A stretch of 46,962 nucleotides of DNA. Source: 2-01-FULL-39-28 sp964436165 (GTDB lineage Bacteria; Patescibacteriota; Minisyncoccia; 2-02-FULL-40-12; GWA2-44-9). Positions 1-8,097 of the stretch are shown piece after piece. How positions within the stretch are numbered: position 1 is the stretch's first letter; the number at the start of each line of letters is the position of its first letter. Made by a program: the position numbers and the translations under genes. The notes under the pieces are model-generated. The model was given only the letters and a program-made list of their open reading frames with translations. It searched no databases and was not told the DNA's origin. The DNA lies in assembly GCA_964436165.1 (NCBI GenBank), contig CAYTBY010000005.1:1-46962 (forward strand), read 5' to 3'.

Positions 1-836
1 TTCATGACCGGGGAGTGAACATAATTAACCGCGAGTTTTGGCACAAATTTTTTAATAGTGTTAACCACATCTTCAACGGTAAAATTTTTAGTCAGAACAT
101 TATACGTCTCCCCGTTAAACAAGTCCTTCTCTAATATAAAATTAACCGCCCGGACGCAATCGGTCAGGTGAAGATATGGCCTCTTCTGTTTCCAGGCTGT
201 TTTCCAGACCGACAACGGCAAACCGGTTGCCGCCTGCCATGTAAAACGGTTAACCGCCGTATCATAGCGCATCCCGATTGAGTGGCCAAAAATAGTGCCG
301 AACCGGCAAATGACGAATTTTAAACCCTTCGGCTTTAATGAATTTAGATATTCTTCCGATTTTAACTTAGCCCAAGCGTAAGGACTTTGAGGCTTTAGCT
401 CCTTACAGGTTTCATCGACAACAGAGGCCTGACTGCCATAAACGCTCGTGGTTGACGGAAAGAAAATCTTTACTTTATTTCTTAAACAGGCATCGGCTAC
501 TCTCTGTAATCCGTTGTAATTAACTTGTTCGACTTTCTCCGGTATCTTGTGGCTTCCTTCGGCATCGGTTATAGCCGCCAAATGAATAACGATTGAGACG
601 CCTTTTAAATGTTTATCGAAATCAGCAGTAAGAATATCGTCGTGGATAAAACGGTATTTATATTTCTTTTTCGGCAGATTATAAAGTGAAGGAAATCGGC
701 GACTTTCTAGATTATCCAAAAGCAGAACCTCGCTAGCCAAGTTCTCGTTTATATTCCTAATTAAACTCGCGCCAATATGGCCGAGGGCACCGGTAACTAA
801 AATTTTATTCTTATTCTGCTTAATTCTTTTGGACAT
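1..836 (-). CDS. NAD-dependent epimerase/dehydratase (3' end outside window)
   Basis: A short-chain dehydrogenase/epimerase of the extended SDR family, which would interconvert or dehydrate nucleotide sugars for the neighbouring glycosyltransferases. The translation begins MSKRIKQNKNKILVTGALGH. The Rossmann nucleotide-binding motif TGALGHIGA lies around residues 15-23. An HLAA segment follows, then a Ser-Thr-Ser stretch, and the catalytic YxxxK appears as SPYAWAKLKSE. The frame stays open to the left edge, so the C-terminus is missing. The start is the ATG at 836-834 with only a weak Shine-Dalgarno. It is the most downstream gene visible in a minus-strand run that continues to 11274. The exact substrate (UDP-glucose, dTDP-sugar or other) cannot be decided. 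Confidence 0.85.
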   Translation of the reverse strand, partial: MSKRIKQNKNKILVTGALGHIGASLIRNINENLASEVLLLDNLESRRFPSLYNLPKKKYKYRFIHDDILTADFDKHLKGVSIVIHLAAITDAEGSHKIPEKVEQVNYNGLQRVADACLRNKVKIFFPSTTSVYGSQASVVDETCKELKPQSPYAWAKLKSEEYLNSLKPKGLKFVICRFGTIFGHSIGMRYDTAVNRFTWQAATGLPLSVWKTAWKQKRPYLHLTDCVRAVNFILEKDLFNGETYNVLTKNFTVEDVVNTIKKFVPKLAVNYVHSPVM

Positions 837-884
837 GACTGCTGGGGCTTAATTTTAAAATTAAGACATTGGAAATTGATTAAA

Positions 885-911
885 AATTGAAAATTAAAAA
901 TTATAAATTAA
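885..911. repeat. AT-rich micro-repeat between genes
   Basis: A run built from short AAAATT/AATTGAAA units lies between the epimerase start and the end of the next gene. The same style of micro-repeat recurs at 7335, 10021, 23200, 39635 and 40912, partly inside genes. Confidence 0.5.
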
Positions 912-1962
912 TGCTATTTATCAAAGCTATCAAGTCCCGGCCGATTGCTTTTGGCGTAAATCTTTTAAGATATAGCCGGTAACCGTTTTCAGCGATAGTA
1001 TTCATAAGATCCGGATTATTTTTTAACTCCAATATTTTATCGGCCAGATCCTGGCCATCAGCGCTCTTACACAATAAGGAGTCATTTCGATCGGTTAAAA
1101 ATTCTCTCATTGCCGGCGTATCGGCAGTAATGAACGCTTTTTTCATCGCCATCGCTTCTATTATCTTGAATATCCCAGCCATTTTTGCTTTTTCGGTATC
1201 GCCAAAACCTCCCAAGCAGATATCGGCATTGGCCATGAATTCAGCTAGTTTCTGATATGGCATATAATCGTAAAACCTAACGTTTGTCAAGCTATACTGT
1301 TTAACCAGGCCTATGGCCTCACCGTAAGTATCGAGCTTGCCAATCATATTGAATTTAACGCCTTTTCCATCGAGAATCCTTGCCGCTTCAATTATATATG
1401 GGATGCCTTGGGCTGGTATATATGTACCGTGGAAATGGACGATAAAATCAGACTCTAACTTGTTCTGGGGCCTGGGATACATAACATCATTGGGACAGCC
1501 GACGAAAAGACCCTTAGTTCTGTTGCGCGGTACATAAAATGTTTCCGAAATATATTCGGCATGGACCTCGGCATCCATCAGAACCAGATCGGCCAAATTA
1601 CAGGACAACCAATCAATAAGCCAATATTTGACGGCCATTAAACTGCGGGCTGAGTGTTTTTTTCTGTCAAAAATATTCGTATCATAAGAAGAAATAAAAG
1701 CATCAAAAATTAATTTCTTCCTTGGAAACCGTGTTACCAGCCAAGCGACGGGCATAATGGCATGACCGTTGAAACCAACTATCATCACATCATATTTACC
1801 CCGCAACGGCCGATGTTTCCAAAATAAATCCCAGTGTTTTCTTAGCCCTCCGGTTTGGACATTGCATTCAATGACCTCAACTCCGTTCTCGCGGAGTCCG
1901 TTGATATTGACCCTATTCCTTGTGTAATTAGGCGGGTAAGTTCCAAAGTAGCAGATAGTCAT
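901..1962 (-). CDS. Glycosyltransferase, GT-B fold (family 4-like)
   Basis: A 353-residue cytoplasmic glycosyltransferase expected to transfer a sugar from a nucleotide donor to a growing surface glycan. The N-terminal half begins MTICYFGTYPPNYTRNR, a Rossmann-type start of the acceptor domain. The C-terminal half carries the donor-site helix FKIIEAMAMKKAFI near residues 265-280, followed by TADTPAMREFL, a usual GT4 layout. The first Glu of the EX7E motif is not obvious, which is slightly atypical. The ATG shares one base with the stop of the upstream gene (1962), so translation is probably coupled. No inserted repeat is obvious. Acceptor and donor are unknown. Confidence 0.85.
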   Translation of the reverse strand: MTICYFGTYPPNYTRNRVNINGLRENGVEVIECNVQTGGLRKHWDLFWKHRPLRGKYDVMIVGFNGHAIMPVAWLVTRFPRKKLIFDAFISSYDTNIFDRKKHSARSLMAVKYWLIDWLSCNLADLVLMDAEVHAEYISETFYVPRNRTKGLFVGCPNDVMYPRPQNKLESDFIVHFHGTYIPAQGIPYIIEAARILDGKGVKFNMIGKLDTYGEAIGLVKQYSLTNVRFYDYMPYQKLAEFMANADICLGGFGDTEKAKMAGIFKIIEAMAMKKAFITADTPAMREFLTDRNDSLLCKSADGQDLADKILELKNNPDLMNTIAENGYRLYLKRFTPKAIGRDLIALINSINL

Positions 1963-3128
1963 TATTTTATGCTGTTAAAAAATTTATAGAATTTATCGGC
2001 TATAATTTCGTGGCTGTAATTATTTTTGACAAACTCCTGTCCGGCTTTGCCCATTGATATTCTTTTTTCTTTATCATTAGCTAATTCAAGCATTGCTTCT
2101 TTAAGGGCTAAATAATCATCCGATCTTATAAGAATACCTGTTTTGTCTTTCAATACAACTTCAGATATTGAGCCGGATTCAGTAGTAATTAATGGCAGTT
2201 CCATTGATGAGGCCTCAAGAAGAGAGTAACCAAACTGCTCTTCCCAGCCCTTATGGGGAATGCTTGGATAAAGAAAAATATCGGAACTATTCAAAAGCTC
2301 ACGCACTTCATTTCTATCAAGCCAGGGAAATCTTGTGACAACATTATTTAGTCCCGCCTTATTTATCATCAGATCTATCTCTTGGTCATAATCGCCGCTA
2401 CCGGCAATTAAGAGACGAGCATCGGTTATGGTTTTTGAAATTTCTTCAAAAGCTTTAATTATCAAGTGTACGCCCTTCCGGTAACCAATAGCTCCAACAA
2501 AACAAAATACTATGTTATTGCTATAGTCCATTCCCCGAAATGATTTTTTTGAATAATCACGTGAAAGAAATTCCGTATCTATACCGCTCAAAGGAATTAC
2601 TGCCGTCGGCTTTTCAGTTAAGGCGCTTATCATTTTTTGAGCCCTGGCCGTACCGCAAATAATCCCATCAGATAACAGTAAATTCAGTTTAACGATAAAT
2701 TTCTGGATGGAACCCCTTAATCCCCTGAATTTACTTTCATAAGACACATTTTCCCAGGTAAAAATAATGTGTTTAGCCCCAAATAATTTGGCAAAAAATC
2801 CCTGGTACAAGGTGGTCAGAAGATTTGGCTCGCTAGCACTAAAAACAACATTCGGCCATTCTTTAATAAAAACAAGGGGAAATATCGGCATCCAGCCCTT
2901 CAAAAGTCCGCCGATAATCGGATATTTAGAATGATAAAAAAATGCTCTGGTCGTACAAACATTATCTTTTTTAGGCGGCCAATATATATACTTGCCTCCC
3001 TTCATCGGCCACATATATGGTACTAAAAAATTAACATCCTTTTTGTCGAGGTAATAATCAAAGGTCTTAATAGTGCCTCCATCAACATAGGTATAGCCGG
3101 AAATTAAAACTTTTGCATTTTTAGACAT
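1962..3128 (-). CDS. Glycosyltransferase, GT4 family
   Basis: A 388-residue retaining glycosyltransferase of the GT-B class. The C-terminal Rossmann domain starts at FCFVGAIGYRKGVHLIIKAF. The EX7E-type donor motif is EEQFGYSLLEASSMELPLI near residue 298, followed by TTESGSISEVV, which contacts the nucleotide sugar in this family. It overlaps both neighbours by one base (1962 and 3128), a compact arrangement implying one mRNA for this part of the locus. The protein has no signal peptide and should act on the cytoplasmic side of the membrane. Substrates cannot be inferred. Confidence 0.88.
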   Translation of the reverse strand: MSKNAKVLISGYTYVDGGTIKTFDYYLDKKDVNFLVPYMWPMKGGKYIYWPPKKDNVCTTRAFFYHSKYPIIGGLLKGWMPIFPLVFIKEWPNVVFSASEPNLLTTLYQGFFAKLFGAKHIIFTWENVSYESKFRGLRGSIQKFIVKLNLLLSDGIICGTARAQKMISALTEKPTAVIPLSGIDTEFLSRDYSKKSFRGMDYSNNIVFCFVGAIGYRKGVHLIIKAFEEISKTITDARLLIAGSGDYDQEIDLMINKAGLNNVVTRFPWLDRNEVRELLNSSDIFLYPSIPHKGWEEQFGYSLLEASSMELPLITTESGSISEVVLKDKTGILIRSDDYLALKEAMLELANDKEKRISMGKAGQEFVKNNYSHEIIADKFYKFFNSIK

Positions 3129-4249
3129 TACGATTGGATAATAGAGCTTATTTTATTTATCAATCTGCCCAAGTTGTGGTTTTGAATAACGTATTCCCGC
3201 AGTTTTTCATCTGAATGAGTATTGACCAGAGTAATTATTTTTTGAGCTAGCTCCGATGAATTGCTATCGTTAAAAATAAATTCCTGGGAAAGAAATGACC
3301 TTGAAGCATCGTTGGAACTTAAAACTTTCATCCCGCAAGCCATGGCTTCGAGTATGGTTTTATCCAGACTTCCGGTCTTGCTCAAATGAATAAAAATGTC
3401 GTGGGATTGGTAATATCCAGGCAGATCATTGTGATTGACCTTGCCCGTAAAATTAAATTTATCTTCCAGCCCTAAGTTTTTTATTTTATTCCTAATTCCT
3501 ACTTCATAATTCCTATCTCCTTCTAGGGGCGCTTCTCCCACAATGGTCACCGAAAAATCCATCCCGTTAGAAGTCTCGCTCGCCAAGTTAGACTTGGCGA
3601 GTCCTGTGGGGACCTCGGCGAGGCTACTTCTAATGGGACCCCTATCTTTTAAAATTTTAGCCGCATCAATCAGAGTTTCGTAGTTCTTAACCGGCGCAAT
3701 CCTGCCCACACTCAAAATCCCGAGGTTGAACCTCAAAGAAGGGGTCTCGAGGTTCAACCTCGTAAGATTCGGTTTGAAAAGTTCTGTATCTATTCCGTGC
3801 CCAGTTACAATCACTTTTTTTGACAGCAATCTAAAACTTTCTTTCGAAGCGGTGAGTATAATATTAGAAAATTTCTCAGCCAATCTTAATTTCGTGGTCA
3901 CTCCACCGCTAGTGTACCAAAAGAATACTTTTTTACCGGCTAAACGCCAAAATGGCCCGCCCAAAACCACCCAAATCGGATTCATGTGAACAAAGACTGC
4001 GTCGTAATTATGACGTAAAGTAAAAAGTAAAAGGTAAAAAGTAAAAAATTGCTTCAGTTTGCCGGCTCCGTGATTCTTGCCAAGGCCATAAACCTTAACA
4101 TTGGCCGGCAGAGAATAATTTCCATCGTTCAGGCACAAGACAACAATTTTATCAAATTTTTCCGCTAAACCCCTTATCCAGGATATAAAAAATCCCAACA
4201 GCTGGTCCTGCTCGTCCACTGTTTGGGTAATTATCAGAAGCTTATTCAC
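3128..4249 (-). CDS. Glycosyltransferase, GT4 family, carrying several in-frame repeat insertions
   Basis: A 373-residue GT-B enzyme with the usual C-terminal helix KTILEAMACGMKV near residue 300 and a GILSVGRIAPVKNYETLI entry to the donor domain. Its oddity is four separate repeat insertions that keep the frame: a REP-like dyad at 3721-3762 (about residues 163-176, just before the donor domain), a compound GC-rich palindrome at 3563-3637 (about residues 205-229), a TTCCTA micro-repeat at 3487-3518 (about residues 244-254) and a GTAAAA run at 4015-4050 (about residues 67-78). All fall where loops or linkers are expected in this fold, which may explain tolerance. A strong terminator-like palindrome lies upstream at 4297-4328, so this gene probably begins a new transcript. 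Confidence 0.87.
   Translation of the reverse strand: MNKLLIITQTVDEQDQLLGFFISWIRGLAEKFDKIVVLCLNDGNYSLPANVKVYGLGKNHGAGKLKQFFTFYLLLFTLRHNYDAVFVHMNPIWVVLGGPFWRLAGKKVFFWYTSGGVTTKLRLAEKFSNIILTASKESFRLLSKKVIVTGHGIDTELFKPNLTRLNLETPSLRFNLGILSVGRIAPVKNYETLIDAAKILKDRGPIRSSLAEVPTGLAKSNLASETSNGMDFSVTIVGEAPLEGDRNYEVGIRNKIKNLGLEDKFNFTGKVNHNDLPGYYQSHDIFIHLSKTGSLDKTILEAMACGMKVLSSNDASRSFLSQEFIFNDSNSSELAQKIITLVNTHSDEKLREYVIQNHNLGRLINKISSIIQS
3487..3518. repeat. TTCCTA micro-repeat inside a glycosyltransferase
   Basis: Three spaced copies of TTCCTA(A/T/C) in frame, adding a peptide like RNYEVGIRNK. A near-identical run is found at 11778-11806 in another glycosyltransferase gene on the opposite strand. Confidence 0.6.
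3563..3637. repeat. Compound palindrome inserted in a glycosyltransferase
   Basis: Outer arms CCCGTTAGAAGT (3563-3574) and ACTTCTAATGGG (3626-3637) pair with one mismatch. Inside is a perfect hairpin CTCGCCAAGT/ACTTGGCGAG (3579-3588, 3592-3601) with a 3-nt loop. The element is GC-rich against an AT-rich gene and reads through as about 25 codons (RSSLAEVPTGLAKSNLASET). Confidence 0.75.
3721..3762. repeat. REP-like dyad (subtype with GAGACCCCT spacer), in coding sequence
   Basis: Two palindromic arms, GAGGTTGAACCTC (3722-3734) and CGAGGTTCAACCTCG (3748-3762), separated by 13 nt. Read on the other strand it shares the stretch AACCTCGAGACCCCT with the element at 7923-7958. It is translated in frame as RLNLETPSLRFNL. 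Confidence 0.85.
4015..4050. repeat. GTAAAA micro-repeat in coding sequence
   Basis: About five successive (A)GTAAAA units within the glycosyltransferase gene, read on the minus strand as FFTFYLLLFTL. Confidence 0.5.
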
Positions 4250-4296
4250 TAAGAAATACTACAATAATTCAGCGTTTATTTCAAACGGTTATTCTA

Positions 4297-4328
4297 CTAA
4301 AAAACCCTGAAATTTCAGGGTTTTTTAG
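4297..4328 (-). terminator. Rho-independent terminator, perfect palindrome
   Basis: A 32-base perfect palindrome with stem AACCCTGAAATTTCAGGGTT flanked by A and T runs. It lies just after the stop of the surface protein gene at 4360 and before the next gene. Its symmetry would let it work in either direction. Confidence 0.85.
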
Positions 4329-4359
4329 TTACAAAACTTAGAGCTATTTGAATCGAGCA

Positions 4360-5595
4360 TTATATTTCCATAACATATTTGCCAAACACCCAGCCCCAGA
4401 GAACATTATCTTTTTTGATGTTATACCAATCTTCGATCTTTGTTAAAAAATCATACTCTTCGCCAGGTAATGCTTGGCCGATAATATTAGCACCTAATGA
4501 ACCGCCATCTCTTACATTCAACCAAAGGGTAGTATCTACAACTCGTACCCTTTTGGAAACAGCGGAAACAGACGATCCGCTACCAGTTGCAGTTCTTGAA
4601 TACTCTGGAATTTGATTTACTGACGTATAGTTAGAACCCTTGGGATACCAGTTAAATTCCTTGCTGTTGATGCAAAAAACCTTTTTGAAAAACTCCGGGT
4701 CATCAGCAACCGCTTTCTCCCCGGTAGTATTTACCCAGTGCAATGTACCGACGTCTTCACCGGTAGTTTCTACGCCATAAACTTTTTCATCATTTGTTTC
4801 ACAATTTCTGAAAAGACCCGAAGTTACAAATGTATCTCTCGTTGAAGATGCCGTATTTTTAACCTTAGCAAATCCGCCGAGATGGCCATAAAATTTAAAT
4901 ATCGCAGGATTTAAAAACAATCTCTTATACCCCCAACTATTAACAATATATACATCGGGGTCATCTGAACCGACTGCACTTACAACATCGCCCTCTTGTA
5001 AGCTCACAGCGGCCAGACTAACAAAGCCTCGTGAAACTGGAGTGGAACCGACATTAGTTGCCGAAGAAGATGATACTGGCGTTGACGTGGGTGTCGGTGA
5101 AGGAGTCGAAACGGCTGTTGGCGTTGGAGTAGGCGTTGAACTTGGTGTAGAAGTTACTGTTGGTGTAGAAGTTACTGATCCGCCTCCCCCGCCGCCACCT
5201 CCACTTACGATAACAGAACCGCAATTAGAGGATTGAGGGGTTATTATTATCGTCCTGGTAGTAGTCGAAGTAATTTTAATTGAGGATTTATCGCTGAAAC
5301 AGGAATAAGAAAAACCCCCGTTATTGGCCAGTATTCTTCGATCGGCTGATTCAAGAGTAAAGCTTTGATCGGCAGAAATTGTAACCGTTATTGTAGTAGT
5401 CCCATTTGTTTCTACTGTATCTGCATCAGAACCACCAATTATAGTAAAGTTCCCGACATCAAGCGTTACGGTGGTATCTTGCGGGAAATAAGCATCTCCA
5501 ACAGCTTTTGCCTGATTGACTCCAAATAAAAACGCTCCAATCATAAAGATAACAAGCAGTGAAATTAAGTATGATTTATTTTTTATCAGTTTCAT
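4360..5595 (-). CDS. Secreted surface protein: conserved DPDVYIV domain plus SH3-like domain
   Basis: A 411-residue exported protein with a signal peptide (hydrophobic residues 9-27, ending FGVNQAKAVG). A small beta domain follows, then a Gly run and a Ser/Thr/Pro linker at about 140-185, a typical glycosylated stalk. Next is a roughly 130-residue domain (EGDVVSAVGSDDPDVYIV through FNWYPKGSNYTSV) that recurs almost identically at the N-terminus of the S-layer-like protein at 32547-36236. The C-terminal 60 residues (LWLNVRDGGSLGANIIG, then WYNIKKDNVLWGWVFGKYV) match bacterial SH3 folds, which often bind peptidoglycan. It therefore probably links the cell wall to the surface layer. The conserved domain has no function I can name. 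Confidence 0.8.
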   Translation of the reverse strand: MKLIKNKSYLISLLVIFMIGAFLFGVNQAKAVGDAYFPQDTTVTLDVGNFTIIGGSDADTVETNGTTTITVTISADQSFTLESADRRILANNGGFSYSCFSDKSSIKITSTTTRTIIITPQSSNCGSVIVSGGGGGGGGSVTSTPTVTSTPSSTPTPTPTAVSTPSPTPTSTPVSSSSATNVGSTPVSRGFVSLAAVSLQEGDVVSAVGSDDPDVYIVNSWGYKRLFLNPAIFKFYGHLGGFAKVKNTASSTRDTFVTSGLFRNCETNDEKVYGVETTGEDVGTLHWVNTTGEKAVADDPEFFKKVFCINSKEFNWYPKGSNYTSVNQIPEYSRTATGSGSSVSAVSKRVRVVDTTLWLNVRDGGSLGANIIGQALPGEEYDFLTKIEDWYNIKKDNVLWGWVFGKYVMEI

Positions 5596-5610
5596 TTTTA
5601 TTTTTACCTT

Positions 5611-6033
5611 CTATTGCAACTCCATCTGCTTGAGTTTGTTGATAGTTTCAACAACCTGAGAGCTTCGCTTCAGATTTTCCCAGTACAAAACATGGTCTTG
5701 GTTTATAATCATCTTATCTTGAGGGCTATGGGGCTCAATTAATCCGAGTTTGATTATCTGGCCATCACCTTCCTCGTTCACTTTGACGTAATAAACATCG
5801 GATAAAATCAAATAATCTGAGTCGATATCTTTTAAGTGTCCGAAGTATATTTGATCGTTTGTTAAAAATACGGCCTGGTAAAGAGTGGGGTCAATAAAGT
5901 CATTATCCTTATTATTCTGACGATTGTACTTAAAAGTATCTGTCAAAAGAAAAAAACCGATAACGCCGACTACTATAATCAGAACTGCAAAACCTACCGC
6001 TAGAACAATTGGGGTATGTTTACTGCTAATCAT
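5611..6033 (-). CDS. Small membrane-anchored protein, unknown function
   Basis: 140 residues. A single N-terminal transmembrane helix spans about residues 8-30 (IVLAVGFAVLIIVVGVIGFF). The rest is extracytoplasmic and contains LYQAVFLTNDQIYFGHL and DYLILSDVYYVKV, short beta-rich strands that resemble small CPR proteins found near pili and surface genes (recollection, not checked). The gene is 12 nt from its upstream neighbour and 15 nt from its downstream one, so the three surface genes 4360-6927 are probably one operon. Function not recognised. Confidence 0.72.
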   Translation of the reverse strand: MISSKHTPIVLAVGFAVLIIVVGVIGFFLLTDTFKYNRQNNKDNDFIDPTLYQAVFLTNDQIYFGHLKDIDSDYLILSDVYYVKVNEEGDGQIIKLGLIEPHSPQDKMIINQDHVLYWENLKRSSQVVETINKLKQMELQ

Positions 6034-6045
6034 ATTAACTTAAAC

Positions 6046-6927
6046 TTAACGGCATGAAATAGCATTAACAGTCCATGTTGTACCAACAACACGGGCGTAA
6101 ACCGGGGCCCCAGCTTGATTCTTCATTTGTAAACAGGTGCCCTTGGTCGTAGAAGAACCGCCAAATAGAACACTGGTTGTGGCTGTACTAACAAATTCGG
6201 CAACGTATCCGGTACTGGAGCTAGCCACATTGGAACCAACTACAATGTTTGTTGTCACAAAGGCCGATGATGCTGACGCATAACCGCCGACCTCAAAAGC
6301 ACCTGACACTGAAGCCGTATCGTCAAAGAACGACTTACCATTTGTCTCAAAATCTCCGGATACAACAAGGTCGCTAGAGCCAGTAACAAAAGCGGTGTGG
6401 CTAGTGGCATCAGTTCCAAACCTTGAATAAGCTACAGAGGCAAAACCCCCAACCTGAATTGTGTTACCAGTTAAAAAGTAAGAGGCCGAAGCAGTACCTT
6501 GAAATTCCCCGGGAGCATCAAAATAAGATTTTAAGTCAACCTCAAGATTGCCGGATATTAAAACATCATTGGTAGTAGTTAAATCATTGGAATAAGTCGT
6601 GCTGTTAGTGCCAAATCTTGAATATGCCACTGAGGCAAAACCACCCACCTGAATCGTGTTACCCGTTAAGAAATAAGACGCCGAGGCAGTGCCCTGGACC
6701 TCAAAAGTCGTTCCCGGCGTAGCACCAATACCAATCCTTGAACTTGTAGTATCAATTATTAAAAAGTTGGTACCAGCGGCATTTTGAAACCTAACGGCCG
6801 TAGCCGAATCGGCTGTTACCGTTAAAGTTCCGGTGGTACTCATATTTGTTCCGATAGTAGTTGCCGCCCTAACAAAGCCCGCTAACAAAAAAACGAACAC
6901 GAGAGAAACAATATAATATTTTTTCAT
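6046..6927 (-). CDS. Secreted repeat-rich surface protein, tail-fibre-like
   Basis: 293 residues from the chosen start. The signal peptide is MKKYYIVSLVFVFLLAGFVRA. The mature part is low-complexity, Ala/Ser/Thr/Gly-rich, with segments such as SSRIGIGATPGTTFEVQG that resemble phage-tail and surface-fibre stalks (beta-solenoid-like). A 29-residue block, GTASASYFLTGN through VAYSRFGT, occurs twice with identical sequence (coding 6607-6693 and 6412-6498). The frame extends upstream to a TTG at 6963 through a run of nine C, but the ATG at 6927 directly precedes a clean signal peptide and is preferred. Likely a cell-surface filament or adhesin; function not demonstrated. Confidence 0.72.
   Translation of the reverse strand: MKKYYIVSLVFVFLLAGFVRAATTIGTNMSTTGTLTVTADSATAVRFQNAAGTNFLIIDTTSSRIGIGATPGTTFEVQGTASASYFLTGNTIQVGGFASVAYSRFGTNSTTYSNDLTTTNDVLISGNLEVDLKSYFDAPGEFQGTASASYFLTGNTIQVGGFASVAYSRFGTDATSHTAFVTGSSDLVVSGDFETNGKSFFDDTASVSGAFEVGGYASASSAFVTTNIVVGSNVASSSTGYVAEFVSTATTSVLFGGSSTTKGTCLQMKNQAGAPVYARVVGTTWTVNAISCR
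6412..6498 (-). repeat. Second copy of an internal 29-codon duplication
   Basis: It encodes the same 29 residues as 6607-6693 but the DNA differs at several synonymous positions, so the duplication is old and the protein sequence has been kept. Confidence 0.8.
6607..6693 (-). repeat. First copy of an internal 29-codon duplication
   Basis: Encodes GTASASYFLTGN through VAYSRFGT; its partner is at 6412-6498. Confidence 0.8.
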
Positions 6928-6951
6928 ATCTTTAATTATAAACCTTAACCT

Positions 6952-6960
6952 GGGGGGGGG
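6952..6960. repeat. Nine-base G/C homopolymer upstream of a surface gene
   Basis: Nine G on the plus strand (nine C in the gene's sense), about 25 nt upstream of the preferred start of the gene ending at 6046. Such tracts are prone to length change and could alter expression. Confidence 0.5.
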
Positions 6961-6981
6961 CAAGAAATATTGTGGATAACC

Positions 6982-8097
6982 CTAAACTCTAAGAATTTCT
7001 TTTAATTTTTGAGCATAATTTTCTATCGCCTTCTTTTTTTCAAATTGAGCCGCTATTTCTATACCCGAATTTCTATAAGCCTCGTAGTTGCTTAATATTT
7101 TTTGTGCTTTTTCGGCTATATCATCCGCATCCCAAGTAATTATCTCTCCGCCTCGGCCACTCTTAATAATATCCGGCACTATACCGACCGAGGTTGCCAA
7201 TACCGGCACTCCGCAGGCTAGTGCTTCTGGCACAACTCTCGGCCCGCCCTCATTATATGACGGCATAACTAGAATTTTTGATTTATTGAGTAATTCTGCA
7301 ACTTCTTTTGAATCCTTTGCCCAACCATGCATTGTAATTTTTAATTTACAATTTTCAATTTTCAATTTACAGTCATTCATTAAAGGACCGGTTCCTACAA
7401 TAATTCCCTTCAATCCAGTTATTTTGACAGCTTCCAAGAATAGATCCAGCCCCTTATTTTTTTCCAAGCGGCCGACAAAAATCAAATCGTATTCTTTCGG
7501 CAGGTTTAATGGTTTAAAAATGTCCGTATCAATGTAAATTGACGGGATATAAACTATTTTTTCCTTTGGCACACCCGATTCAATTAAAAATTTAGGTACC
7601 TGGTTCTGGTTAACGACCCTGATCGCTTTTGCCTTTTTTGAATCAAACTCTATAAATAATCTGGTTAAAATTTTGTATATCTCTTCTTTGAAATTGGCCG
7701 CTCTCGGATAGCCTGGAATGTGGTGAATCTCCAAAACGTAAGGAACCCTGATTTTATTCCACAATAATCTTGCGCCAATACCATTATAAAACGGCGGAAA
7801 TTCATGAACTGTCATAAGATTAAACTTTTGTTCTTTATAAATTTCTATTCCCCTTTTTAAAAACCAGAGTGGATGAAAAATCAAAGGCCATGGAGAAATA
7901 TGAACATAAACATTCCCGAACAGAGGTTCAACCTCGAGACCCCTGGAGGTTGAACCTCGATAAATTTTCGGTGCGATTATATCTATTCTCTCAAAGTATT
8001 TACATAGCTCCTCCAATGTATTATAAAACGCCCCCTTCTTTCCGGAAGCTAAATCCTTGGCACTCCCCAATCCAGTTATCATTAAAAGCTTAGCCAT
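6982..8097 (-). CDS. Glycosyltransferase, GT4 family, with two in-frame repeats
   Basis: A 371-residue GT-B glycosyltransferase. The donor-domain start is YDLIFVGRLEKNKGLDLFLE. The EX7E motif is EGGPRVVPEALACGVPVLA near residue 289, followed by VGIVPDII. Two foreign repeats are translated: a REP-like dyad at 7923-7958 near the N-terminus (peptide RGSTSRGLEVEPL, about residues 47-58) and an AT micro-repeat at 7335-7372 giving CKLKIENCKLKIT at about residues 242-254, a surface loop between GIIVGTGPL and the HGW strand. The start ATG at 8097 shares a base with the stop of the upstream glycosyltransferase. Confidence 0.88.
   Translation of the reverse strand: MAKLLMITGLGSAKDLASGKKGAFYNTLEELCKYFERIDIIAPKIYRGSTSRGLEVEPLFGNVYVHISPWPLIFHPLWFLKRGIEIYKEQKFNLMTVHEFPPFYNGIGARLLWNKIRVPYVLEIHHIPGYPRAANFKEEIYKILTRLFIEFDSKKAKAIRVVNQNQVPKFLIESGVPKEKIVYIPSIYIDTDIFKPLNLPKEYDLIFVGRLEKNKGLDLFLEAVKITGLKGIIVGTGPLMNDCKLKIENCKLKITMHGWAKDSKEVAELLNKSKILVMPSYNEGGPRVVPEALACGVPVLATSVGIVPDIIKSGRGGEIITWDADDIAEKAQKILSNYEAYRNSGIEIAAQFEKKKAIENYAQKLKEILRV
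7335..7372. repeat. AT-rich micro-repeat in coding sequence
   Basis: Tandem CAATTTTCAATTT/TTAATTTACAATTT units. On the minus strand they encode the repeated peptide KLKIENCKLKI within a glycosyltransferase. Confidence 0.7.
7923..7958. repeat. REP-like dyad (GAGACCCCT spacer), in coding sequence
   Basis: Arms GAGGTTCAACCTC (7923-7935) and GAGGTTGAACCTC (7946-7958), reverse complements of each other, with a 10-nt spacer. It is the opposite orientation of the element at 3721-3762 and lies in a different glycosyltransferase gene. Confidence 0.85.

Noticed and set aside
5042..5236. Plus-strand Val/Gly/Pro-rich frame
   Set aside because: Antisense of the Ser/Thr/Pro linker of the surface protein at 4360-5595; a composition artefact.
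6928..6963. TTG start at 6963 for the fibre-like protein
   Set aside because: It would add a Pro-rich peptide through a C9 tract before a normal signal peptide; ATG 6927 fits better.
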